The notes under the pieces are model-generated. The model worked only from the letters and a program-made list of their open reading frames with translations. It was not told the origin of the DNA and did not search any database. Source: PALSA-894 sp034669145 (GTDB lineage: Bacteria > Pseudomonadota > Alphaproteobacteria > Rhizobiales > Xanthobacteraceae). From it: a stretch of DNA of 64,000 nt. The translations under genes and the position numbers were made by a program. The number at the start of each line of letters is the position of its first letter. Within the stretch, counting starts at the first letter, position 1. The stretch lies in NCBI GenBank assembly GCA_034669145.1, contig JAXDNY010000225.1:1-64000 (forward strand). Reading direction: 5' to 3'. Below, piece by piece: positions 27,130-35,500 of the stretch.

Positions 27130-28277
27130 TCGTAATCGTCGGGGCGGGGCAGGCGGGCGCGCAGCTTGTGCTGAGCTTGCGCCAGGGCGGCTACAAGGAG
27201 CCGATCCGCATGATCGGCGACGAGCCTTACGCGCCGTATCAGCGCCCGCCGCTATCGAAGAAATTTCTCACCGAGCGCCCGCCCGCCGACACGCTCTATT
27301 TTCGCCCGGAGAAGTTTTGGGGCGAGCAAGGCGTCAGCGCCGATTTTGGCGTCCCGGTTCTCACTATTGACCGAGCCGCCAAGCGGGTGACGTTCGCCGA
27401 CGGGGGGGTCGACTACGAAATCCTCTTTCTCTCGACGGGCACGCGCGCGCGCGATCTGCCGCTGCCCGGTGTGCGCCTCGATGGCGTGTTCTCGCTGCGC
27501 AAGATCGACGATGTTCGCGCGCTGCGTGGCCCGATGGATGCCGCAAAGCACATCGTGATCGTCGGCGGCGGCTATATCGGACTTGAAGTCGCGGCCGTCG
27601 CACGCAGCGAGGGCAGGGAAGTCACCGTGCTGGAGGCCGAGGACCGCGTGATGAAGCGCGTCACCTCGCCGGTCATCTCGACCTTCATGCAGGATTTTCA
27701 CAAGAGCCGCGGCGTGGACATCCGGCTTGGCGCACGGCTCGCCGCGATCGAGGGCGACGGAAAGGTCGCGCAGGTTCGCCTCGCCGACGGCGCGGCGTTG
27801 GCCGCCGATCTTGTGCTGCTCGCGGTCGGCGCCAGGCCGAACGACGATCTGGCCGCGGCGGCGGCGCTGGCCTGCGAGGACGGCGTGGTGGTCGAGGAGC
27901 ACGGCGCCACGGCCGATCCCGCGATCTATGCGGCCGGCGACTGCACCCGTTTCCCGAGCCGCCGCTACGGCCGCAAGCTGCGGCTCGAATGCGTGCAGAA
28001 CGCGATCGATCAGGCGAAGGCCGTGGCCGCCACGATCCTTGGCAACCCGCAGGCGTACGATCCGGTGCCGTGGTTCTGGTCGGACCAGTATGAATTGAAG
28101 CTCCAGATGGCGGGCTTGAGCGACGGCTATGACGACGCGCAGACGGTCGGCGACGTTTCCGCCGCGCGTTTTTCGGTGGAATACCGCAAAGCCGGAAAGC
28201 TGATTGCGGTCGATGCCGTCAACGACGGCCGCGCCTACATGGGCGGCCGCAGGCGCATTGCCGAAGAGACGCAATAG
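27126..28277 (+). CDS. FAD/NAD(P)H-dependent ferredoxin-type reductase
   Basis: This 383-residue two-dinucleotide-fold flavoprotein has an FAD site IVIVGAGQAGAQ (residues 2-13), the PYQRPPLSKKFL segment, a second GGGYIGLEVA for NAD(P)H and YAAGDCTR near the C-terminal FAD contact. This arrangement is typical of rhodocoxin, putidaredoxin or terpredoxin reductases that move electrons from NADH to a [2Fe-2S] ferredoxin for a P450 or dioxygenase. No ferredoxin or oxygenase gene is adjacent. It overlaps the hydrolase-OsmC gene by 4 bp, so it may instead supply reducing power to that protein's thiols; that is inference. Confidence 0.88.
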   Translation: MIVIVGAGQAGAQLVLSLRQGGYKEPIRMIGDEPYAPYQRPPLSKKFLTERPPADTLYFRPEKFWGEQGVSADFGVPVLTIDRAAKRVTFADGGVDYEILFLSTGTRARDLPLPGVRLDGVFSLRKIDDVRALRGPMDAAKHIVIVGGGYIGLEVAAVARSEGREVTVLEAEDRVMKRVTSPVISTFMQDFHKSRGVDIRLGARLAAIEGDGKVAQVRLADGAALAADLVLLAVGARPNDDLAAAAALACEDGVVVEEHGATADPAIYAAGDCTRFPSRRYGRKLRLECVQNAIDQAKAVAATILGNPQAYDPVPWFWSDQYELKLQMAGLSDGYDDAQTVGDVSAARFSVEYRKAGKLIAVDAVNDGRAYMGGRRRIAEETQ

Positions 28278-28284
28278 ACCTAGG

Positions 28285-28764
28285 CTATTTCCTCGAGCAC
28301 GGCTTCTCGTTCGAGCAAGCGTCGCCGATCACGCCGATGCCCTGAATCTCGATCAGCATGCCCGGCCGGGCGAGCCCCGTGACGGTGATCAGTGCGCTGC
28401 CCGGGAAATTCCCGTCGGGAAACATCTCCTTGCGGATTTCGACAAAGCGGTCGCCATTGCGCACGTCCGTGATGAATACCGTCATGGTGACGAGGTTCTT
28501 GAGCGAGCCGCCCGCGCGCTGCAGCGTCTTGTCCATCAGCTTGAAGATCGTTCGCGCCTGCGCCTCGAAATTACCGGCGATGTTGTTGCCGTTCTCGTCC
28601 GCGAGCGTTGTCTGGCCGGCCAGATAAACGGTCCGCCCGCCCTCGGTGACGACGGCAGGCGAGAAGGCTCGCGCCTTCTGCATTTCGCTCTTCTCGAGAT
28701 ATTCGGCGGCGCCGGCCTGGCCGGCAAAGATGGCTGCGGCTAGCGCGATCACGAGTTTTTTCAT
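28285..28764 (-). CDS. Exported RidA/YjgF-family protein
   Basis: This 159-residue protein is a RidA-type domain (about 35-140) with VYLAGQT, the variant RTIFKLMDKTLQRAGGSLKNLV segment, FPGSALITVTGLARPGMLIEIQ and its conserved Arg. Uniquely for the family it starts with a clear signal peptide (MKKLVIALAAAIFAGQAGA), so it should act in the periplasm, away from the usual 2-aminoacrylate deamination role. A C-terminal CSNEKPC pair could be a disulfide. The ATG at 28764 has GGGAG six bases ahead; upstream starts would spoil the signal peptide. Confidence 0.82.
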   Translation of the reverse strand: MKKLVIALAAAIFAGQAGAAEYLEKSEMQKARAFSPAVVTEGGRTVYLAGQTTLADENGNNIAGNFEAQARTIFKLMDKTLQRAGGSLKNLVTMTVFITDVRNGDRFVEIRKEMFPDGNFPGSALITVTGLARPGMLIEIQGIGVIGDACSNEKPCSRK

Positions 28765-28850
28765 GGCATGCTCCCGAGCCGGTGGATGACCGGCCGCCAA
28801 CTGTGCGAGGATTGCGCAAGGCTCGCAAGCGCCATACCCGGAGGGCACCT

Positions 28851-29453
28851 ATGCCAGAGACGATCATGTATCACGACGGCAATCGCCGCCTGCAGGATCA
28901 GTTCGACAGCCGCCGCATCTCCGACCGCCTGGAAGAAAAGCTGACGCGCACCGCGTTCGCCGCCGACGACAAGACTTTCATCGAGAGCGCGATCTACTTT
29001 TTCATCTCGACGGCTGACGCAGAAGGGCGGCCGGACTGTTCGTTCAAGGGCGGACCGCCGGGTTTCGTGCGCGTCACCGCGGAGTCGGAGCTGGCGTTCC
29101 CGGACTACGACGGCAACGGCATGTTCAAGAGCCTCGGCAATCTCTTGGTCAATCCCAACGTCGGCTTGCTGTTCATCGACCTGCACGAGCGTCCGCGACG
29201 GCTGCGCGTCAACGGCACCGCGACGGTGTCGCGCGAAGACCCGTTGCTGTCCCAAACCGTCGGCGCGCAGATGATCGTGCGTGTGACGGCGCGCGCGATC
29301 TTCCCGAATTGCCCTCGCTACATTCCGAAGATGCAGCTCGCGGAGCCGTCGGTCTACGTGCCGCAGCCCGGCAGCGAGCCGGTCGAGCCCGCGTGGAAGG
29401 GATTCGACCTTTTCAAAGGGTTCGTTCACCCGCGCCAGCCGACCGCGCGCTGA
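28851..29453 (+). CDS. Pyridoxamine 5'-phosphate oxidase-like FMN-binding family protein
   Basis: This 200-residue split-barrel protein contains FFISTADAEGRPDCS, GFVRV, LAFPDYDGNGMFKSLGNLLVNPNVGLLF and LRVNGTATV. This is the pattern of PNPOx-like putative flavoproteins rather than true PdxH, whose substrate residues are not evident. Such proteins may bind FMN, F420 or haem; no function can be assigned. GGAGGG stands five bases before the ATG at 28851, which decides the start over an upstream ATG with no site. Confidence 0.8.
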   Translation: MPETIMYHDGNRRLQDQFDSRRISDRLEEKLTRTAFAADDKTFIESAIYFFISTADAEGRPDCSFKGGPPGFVRVTAESELAFPDYDGNGMFKSLGNLLVNPNVGLLFIDLHERPRRLRVNGTATVSREDPLLSQTVGAQMIVRVTARAIFPNCPRYIPKMQLAEPSVYVPQPGSEPVEPAWKGFDLFKGFVHPRQPTAR

Positions 29454-29516
29454 AGGCCGCCCGCGACAAGCAGCAACGCCCTTGCTACGCTCCGGACCGG
29501 GAGGACGCCGGGGCGA

Positions 29517-30962
29517 ATGACATCGCAGGTCACGCTGCCGTTATGGCTGGCTTTGATCGTGAGCGCGCTCGCGATCTGGGCGGCGTTCGACCGCGTGCTG
29601 GTGCCGGGCGTGCGCTGGTTTCTGCGCCGGCGCTTCAACCGCACCATCGAGGAACTCAACACCCGGCTTGCGCTGCGCATCCAGCCGTTCAAGCTCGCCA
29701 AGCGCCAGGCGCTGATCGACCAGCTGATCTTCGATCCCGAAGTGTTGCGCGCCATCGAGGAGTATGCGGCAGCGAACAAGGTGCCGCGCGCCACCGCGCA
29801 GGCGAGGGCGCATCACTACGCGAATGAGATCGTGCCGTCGTTTTCGGCCTACGCCTATTTCGGCATCGGCACCCGGCTCGCGCGCCGGCTCTCGACGTAC
29901 CTTTATCGCGTGCGCCTCGGTTACCTGGACGAGGAGGCGATGAAGACGGTCGATCCGGACGCCGCCGTGATTTTCGTCATCAATCACCGCTCCAACATGG
30001 ATTACGTGCTGGTCACGTTCATGGTCGCGAGCTCGTCGGCCTTGAGCTACGCGGTCGGCGAGTGGGCGCGCGTGTGGCTGTTGCAAAGTCTGATCCGCTC
30101 AATGGGCGCTTATTTCGTGCGCCGCGACTCACGCGAGCCGCTCTATCGCAAGGTGCTGTCGCGCTACGTCCACCTCGCGATCGCAGGCGGGCTCGCGCAG
30201 GCGATGTTCCCCGAGGGCGGGCTGACACGCGACGGCAGGCTGCGCCCGCCCAAGCTCGGGCTGCTCAGCTACATGGTGTCCGGCTTCGATCCGAAGGGGC
30301 CGCGCGATGCGGTGTTTGTGCCGGTCGGCATCAACTACGACCGCGTCATCGAGGACCGGGTGCAGGTCGCAGCATTGATGACGCCCGAAGGCGAGAAGCC
30401 GCGCTTCAAGTTCAGCCCCAAGGTGCTGATCGGCTATCTGATGCACAATGTGGCGCTGCGCTTCCGCGGCAAGCTTTATCGCTATGGCTACGCCTGTGTG
30501 GGCTTTGGCAAGCCGGTGTCGCTGCGCCAGTACGTCACCGAGCGCGGCATCGATTTCCGCATGCTCGACGAGACGCGCCGTTTCGCCGAGATCGAGCGCC
30601 TCGGCGAGACATTGATGCAGAAAGTAGGGCAGGTGGTGCCCGCACTTCCGGTCTCGCTGGTCGCGACCGCCATGCTCGCCGCCGAAAAGCCGCTGTCGGT
30701 GCTGGAGCTCAAGGGCGAGGTCGAGACCCTCATTCGCAGGCTCATCGCGGGTGGCGCGCACATTCACATCCCGCGCGCCGATCAGGACTACGCGCTCGAA
30801 GTCGGGCTGCGCATGCTGCTGCTGCGCCATTTCGTCGAGGAAGAGAACGGTCTCTATCGCGCCAATCCGCGCGAGGACGTGCTACTGCGCTACTACGCGA
30901 ACTCGATCGCGCACCTGCTTCCTGCCGCAACGCCCCAAGTCGCGGCTGCGGCCGCAGAGTAA
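29517..30962 (+). CDS. Glycerol-3-phosphate 1-O-acyltransferase, PlsB-like
   Basis: This 481-residue membrane-associated acyltransferase has an N-terminal hydrophobic helix (about 4-22) and the acyltransferase block: box I NHRSNMD (about 154-160), RRDSREPLYRKVL and FPEGGLTRDG (about 231-240). A long C-terminal region follows. The longer-than-PlsC length and box set fit PlsB-type enzymes that transfer fatty acyl groups to sn-1 of glycerol-3-phosphate in phospholipid synthesis. It is followed after 25 bp by the hydratase gene, although the two have no obvious metabolic link. Confidence 0.85.
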   Translation: MTSQVTLPLWLALIVSALAIWAAFDRVLVPGVRWFLRRRFNRTIEELNTRLALRIQPFKLAKRQALIDQLIFDPEVLRAIEEYAAANKVPRATAQARAHHYANEIVPSFSAYAYFGIGTRLARRLSTYLYRVRLGYLDEEAMKTVDPDAAVIFVINHRSNMDYVLVTFMVASSSALSYAVGEWARVWLLQSLIRSMGAYFVRRDSREPLYRKVLSRYVHLAIAGGLAQAMFPEGGLTRDGRLRPPKLGLLSYMVSGFDPKGPRDAVFVPVGINYDRVIEDRVQVAALMTPEGEKPRFKFSPKVLIGYLMHNVALRFRGKLYRYGYACVGFGKPVSLRQYVTERGIDFRMLDETRRFAEIERLGETLMQKVGQVVPALPVSLVATAMLAAEKPLSVLELKGEVETLIRRLIAGGAHIHIPRADQDYALEVGLRMLLLRHFVEEENGLYRANPREDVLLRYYANSIAHLLPAATPQVAAAAAE

Positions 30963-30987
30963 AATACCCAACAGAGACGAGGAACGA

Positions 30988-31770
30988 ATGCTGTCCGACG
31001 CCGAGCGCAGACAAGCCGCCGAAATTCTGATGAATGCCGAGAAGACCCGCAAACAGGCGACGCAGCTTTCCGTCACGTTTCCCGGCATCACGTTCGAGGA
31101 CGCCTATGCAATCTCGACCGAATGCGCCAGGCGCAAGATGGCGGCCGGCGCGAAGCTGATCGGCCACAAGGTCGGCCTCACCTCGAAGGCGATGCAGCAA
31201 TCCTCGCAAATTGACGAGCCCGACTACGGCTATCTGTTCGACCACATGATGGTCGCGGACGGCGCGAAGGTCCCGCACGAAAATTATTGCGCGCCGCGGG
31301 TCGAGGTCGAACTCGCGTTTGTCCTCGGCAAGGAGCTAAAAGGCCCCGGCGTCGGCCTCACCGACGTGCTGCGCGCAACCGAATACGTCATCCCGGCGAT
31401 CGAGATCGTCGACGCGCGGCTGATCAACCCGCGCAAAATCTTCGACACCATCTCGGACAATGGCGCGGCGGCTGGCATCGTGGTCGGCGGCCGCCCGGTC
31501 GGGCCGATGGACATCGACCTGCGCTGGGTCGGCGGCATCATGATGCGCAATTCCGAAATTGAGGAAACCGGTGTCGCTGCCGGCGTACTCGGTCATCCGG
31601 CTATGGGCGTCGCGTGGCTCGCCAACAAGCTTGGGGTACACGGCGTCGCGCTGGAGGCGGGCCATCTCGTGCTCGCGGGCTCCTTCACGCGCGTCATCTG
31701 GGCGCAAAAGGGCGACACCGTGCGCGCCGATTTCGGTTCGCTCGGGAGCATTTCGCTGCAGTTTGTGTGA
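30988..31770 (+). CDS. 2-oxo-hepta-3-ene-1,7-dioate/2-keto-4-pentenoate hydratase family protein
   Basis: This 260-residue member of the HpaH/MhpD/fumarylacetoacetase-like fold contains GHKVGLTSKAMQ, the DYGYLFDHM segment, the metal-binding acidic cluster APRVEVELAFVLGKEL, AIEIVDARL and a late GHLVLAGSFT. Such enzymes hydrate 2-oxo-alkenoates in meta-cleavage or homoprotocatechuate pathways with Mg2+ or Mn2+. No other aromatic-degradation gene is nearby, so the substrate is open. GAGGA five bases ahead supports the ATG at 30988. Confidence 0.87.
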   Translation: MLSDAERRQAAEILMNAEKTRKQATQLSVTFPGITFEDAYAISTECARRKMAAGAKLIGHKVGLTSKAMQQSSQIDEPDYGYLFDHMMVADGAKVPHENYCAPRVEVELAFVLGKELKGPGVGLTDVLRATEYVIPAIEIVDARLINPRKIFDTISDNGAAAGIVVGGRPVGPMDIDLRWVGGIMMRNSEIEETGVAAGVLGHPAMGVAWLANKLGVHGVALEAGHLVLAGSFTRVIWAQKGDTVRADFGSLGSISLQFV

Positions 31771-31780
31771 AGCGGCCGGG

Positions 31781-32218
31781 CTATCGCGCGCCGCCACGCT
31801 TAAGGAGGTCGGCTCCACCGAACGTCCTGTAATCTACCGTCAGTTCGTCACCGGCGCGGATCCTGCGCTTGGTGACGAACCGGTGCCCATCCGCGGTCCG
31901 CATGTTGGGCCGGTCTGAGTGGTTCAAATAGGCGCCGATATCCACGAGGTTTGCGCCCAGGACTGGAACGCGGAAGACGCCGTCGTCATCGGGCAGGAAC
32001 AGCGAGGCGAGCAGGTGGCGCACCCCCGGCGGCGCACGCTTAAGTTCCGCCGCTGTAATCTCGATCCCGTTGCAAGGATAACGGATGCCGATGCCGAACG
32101 GGTTGACGCCTTTCGGAATTTGACGAACCGCGAAAACACCAACGCCATGAATGGGAGAGGGCGCGAGACGGCAGTACGCTTCCCCCAAGATGCGCCTGAC
32201 TGTCGATTTGCGCTTCAT
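31781..32218 (-). CDS. Stand-alone SET-domain protein
   Basis: This 145-residue protein is essentially one SET domain: an early GVGVFAVRQIPKG, the pseudoknot element GAYLNHSDRPN (NHS motif) and the closing GDELTVDYRTF (ELxxDY motif). These residues bind S-adenosylmethionine and the target lysine in protein lysine methyltransferases. No pre-SET or post-SET cysteine cluster is visible, which is usual for short bacterial versions. The target is unknown. It is the last gene before the repeat that opens the giant-gene region. Confidence 0.82.
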   Translation of the reverse strand: MKRKSTVRRILGEAYCRLAPSPIHGVGVFAVRQIPKGVNPFGIGIRYPCNGIEITAAELKRAPPGVRHLLASLFLPDDDGVFRVPVLGANLVDIGAYLNHSDRPNMRTADGHRFVTKRRIRAGDELTVDYRTFGGADLLKRGGAR

Positions 32219-32280
32219 TGGGGAGGCTGGCTGGGGACGCAGTCCGGATCGGACCCGTCTCCACCCGGCAATACCCTGCT

Positions 32281-32440
32281 AACAGGGAAATTTACAGGGA
32301 ATATCGCCGATTCCGGCGCTTTTCTGCAATTTCGACAGTCAATGTGCACACAGATTCAATAGCTTACATCAAAATTCCCTGTGTACGAGAACAGGGAAGA
32401 TTCTTGCGTGAACAGGGAATCTTTTCGGCTGAACAGGGAA
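32281..32440. repeat. ACAGGGAA-type short repeats with a 21-bp period
   Basis: The core GAACAGGGAA occurs at 32389, 32410 and 32431, exactly 21 bases apart. Earlier AACAGGGAA at 32281 and ACAGGGAA at 32294 are further copies, and ATTCCCTGT near 32375 is an inverted copy. Read forward, the three spaced copies encode a seven-residue repeat of the form xREQGxF. I recall sequences like this in Rhizobiales near integrated elements. The rest of the 301 bp between the SET gene and the giant operon shows no gene. Confidence 0.75.
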
Positions 32441-32519
32441 CGCATCTAGGCCGATCAGAAACAACAAATCCGACAGTCTGGGAGTGCGTTTTCTCACGAT
32501 CGTTACACAGTCAAATCCC

Positions 32520-35500
32520 TCAAATTGTATCAAGGCTGACGGTGACGGGCGCGGCAACCAGATTGAGCAAGCCGGACGAATTTTCGACGTCGGTTCTGAA
32601 CCGATAGTAGATCTTGTTTCCTTCATCGTCATCGACCGGCAGCGCGTCCGGCAAATCGATCGACACCAGCGCATCGTTCGTCTTGACGGTGCCCACACGG
32701 ACCCAATTGCCGGACGGGGCGAGACGCGATGCGTAGTACGTGCCGTTGTGCACCGTCTTGCCCCAGCTCATGCGCAGGAGCTTGTCCCCGGCCAATGTGG
32801 TGGAGAGAAGCTGAAGCGTCGGCACCGGTGCCGTCGGATTGACGACGTCGATCAGGTTCGCGAGAAGCGTTTTCGTCGGCTCAGAGATCGCAGACGCGAT
32901 TTTCGCCGCGCCGCTGACATCCTCGTAGGCGACGTCGCGGACCCAGGCCAGCCGGTAGAAAAGAGGTTCCCCGTAGGGGATGGTGGTGTCGCTGCTGAAA
33001 TCGTCCGCCACGACAAGCGTTCCGTCCGCCGTCGGCTCAAGCGTCGTCAGATCGATCTCCCGGATCTTGCTCATCGTCCGCAAGGTCAAGGCATCAAGAG
33101 CGCTGCTGGTGCGATAGATCGAAATCCTGCTCACCGGGTCCGTCTGCGAGGGCATGACGACCTCAAAGCTGACCTGCGGATTGCTCATGGTCGTCACGTC
33201 GTACGGGACTGTAACCAGCTTCCTGAGCACGGGCGCCGAGGGTGGCGAAAGATTGACCAGCTTGACGGGTCCGAACACGGGGCTCGCTTCGCCGATCTGC
33301 ATCCGGTTGCCGATCTCGCGGGCAAGATAGAAATAGACCGTGTTGGGATTCATCGACCCGTCGAGGGTGAAGTCGGTAAACTGGATCGTGGCGATCCCGC
33401 TATCGTTGTAGCGGCGCGCCATCGGCGCGAGATCGAATCCCGGGTCGCCGGGTGCAAGCACGTCTCCGTTCGCATTGCGGAAGACCTGCTTCTTGTTGGT
33501 CGGGACGTATGCCGGATCGTCGCGCACGAGGCTGTAGATCAGCGGCTGCGCGGTCAGCGGCAGGAAGACCTCCATCACGGCGGACTTGATCTTGTCGCCA
33601 AGCGCGTCGAGCGGCGTGAGTAATTCTGCGCCAAAAGCGTCTTGTTCGTCCGGATGCGGCAGCGCGTAAGTGCCGCTGCCGAGCGGGAAAGCCTGAAACT
33701 CCATCGCGCCCGCGGCATAAGAGAAGCCCAACAGATGATCCCATCGATTGGCAAAGAAGGGATCGCTCTCCGGCGGGAAGATCTTGTCACGAATGGCCTG
33801 CACCGTCGCAGGCGAGTAGAGCGTGCGCAGGATGCTGAGCGCGTCGGCGCGATAGAACGCGACCGCGAATGGCTGGTGCGTGAACGTCGTGGTCAGCGTA
33901 TAGGTGCACTTGTCGTACGCGTCCGGCGGAGTCGCATATTTGAGGCCCTTCGGCCTGTCGGGGACCGCCGGAGCGACGATCTCGATGGCCGACAACAGCT
34001 GCGGAACTCCGACCGGCGAGCGGTAAGGTTCGCCGTTATCGTCAAGCGTAGCCTGATCCACCGCGCGGGCCGCAAAGATCGTCGCGCGCGATCCTTCTCC
34101 GGCCATCGGCAGGACTGCGGCGCTGGTAAATCCGTGGCCGGGATCGGCGTGAAGGTAAAGCTTGTACCCGGGGTAGTAGTTCACCAGAACGCCGGCGCCT
34201 TCGACGATCAGGTCCGGATCGCCGCTGTCGTCGGCGGCAGCCAGGAGCAAGTTGCCACCGGAATCCGAAACTTGCAGGACGGTGAGGGCGCGGCGATCGT
34301 CGTCGGGCCGGCCCGCGACCGGGATGCGCACGATCCCTTTATGCCAGGTGACCGGATCGGCGGCCGATGCCTGCGGATGCGCACCGAGATTGTAGTTGTC
34401 GAACGTGATCTCGTAGTGCGTGTCGACGCGGGCGACCGTTGCGGTTTCCCAGACGCCGCGAAGCTTGCGGCTGACCGCCGTGTTATCGCTGCGGGTGAAG
34501 CTTTCGGTTCGGGTTTGCCAGCTCGAGTCGCCGATTTGAATGGCCGCCAGCCGGTTGCCTTGCCCCCAATTTGCTGCGGCGGCCATGTTCTCGATCGCCA
34601 TGCACAGCCCGCCCACTGCGATCTGAGGCACTTCGTCTTCGATCACCAAAGCGCGACTGCCGCCCGTTTCCGTCACGCCCGTTGTGGTAGTGTTGCGCAC
34701 GAGAAAAACCGGGTTGTCGTCCGAGTTCGGATTGGGCCACGTGACGTCGGCGATGACGTAGCGCTTGTCGCCCGCCACCAGCACGCCACCGACAAAGTTC
34801 GCCTTGCCGGCAGGCTGCGGGATCGCCGGCTGCACGGTCTCGCGAGTATTGGGATCAGACCCAACGATACTGCTGAGATAGGTGTAGGGCTCGGTTTCGA
34901 TCCGGATCAACGCCGCGTTGCTGTTGAGAGTGACGCTCTTGACTCCCCCGATCACGTTGCGCGGCGGCTCGCGCCGGAAGAAGATTTCGATCGTGTCCGC
35001 GAAATCATAGGCCGCATCCTGCACGTGGGCGTAGTTGCAGGTCAGCCGAACCAGCGTCGGATCGGGAGTCGATTGGAGCAACGTCAGCTGGTCCTGCTCG
35101 CCCTGCGACGTGAGTATGAGCGGCGACTCCTCCTGAATGATCTGCACCTTCATGTCGCTCGGCGGCAGCAGGCGATTGGGCTTGCGGAACCGGGTGTCGT
35201 CCGTTGCCCGCGTCGGACTCAAGGTCGATGCGCGGGAGAAAAGATTGATGCCGTAGACCGCGTATTCGTGGATGCCCGGCTCGGTCTCCTTGTGGATGAA
35301 CGCCGTCTCCCGCGATTTGGCTGGAAACGGCGTGGGCACCGGCTCCGCGATCGCGGGCGTGGCGGTGTCGGCGTAGACGTCGTCATGCGCGATTTCAGGT
35401 TTGCGCCAGGCCGGCTCGCCGATCTTGCGATATTCGACGCCGAAGAGCGTCGGCAGGCTCTTTTCGGCGAGGTCGAAAATGTCGCCTGGACTAAAGAACG

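Noticed and set aside
32281..32440. CRISPR-like array
   Set aside because: The repeated unit is only about 10 bases with 11-base spacers; CRISPR repeats and spacers are each about 25-40 bases, and no cas gene is present.
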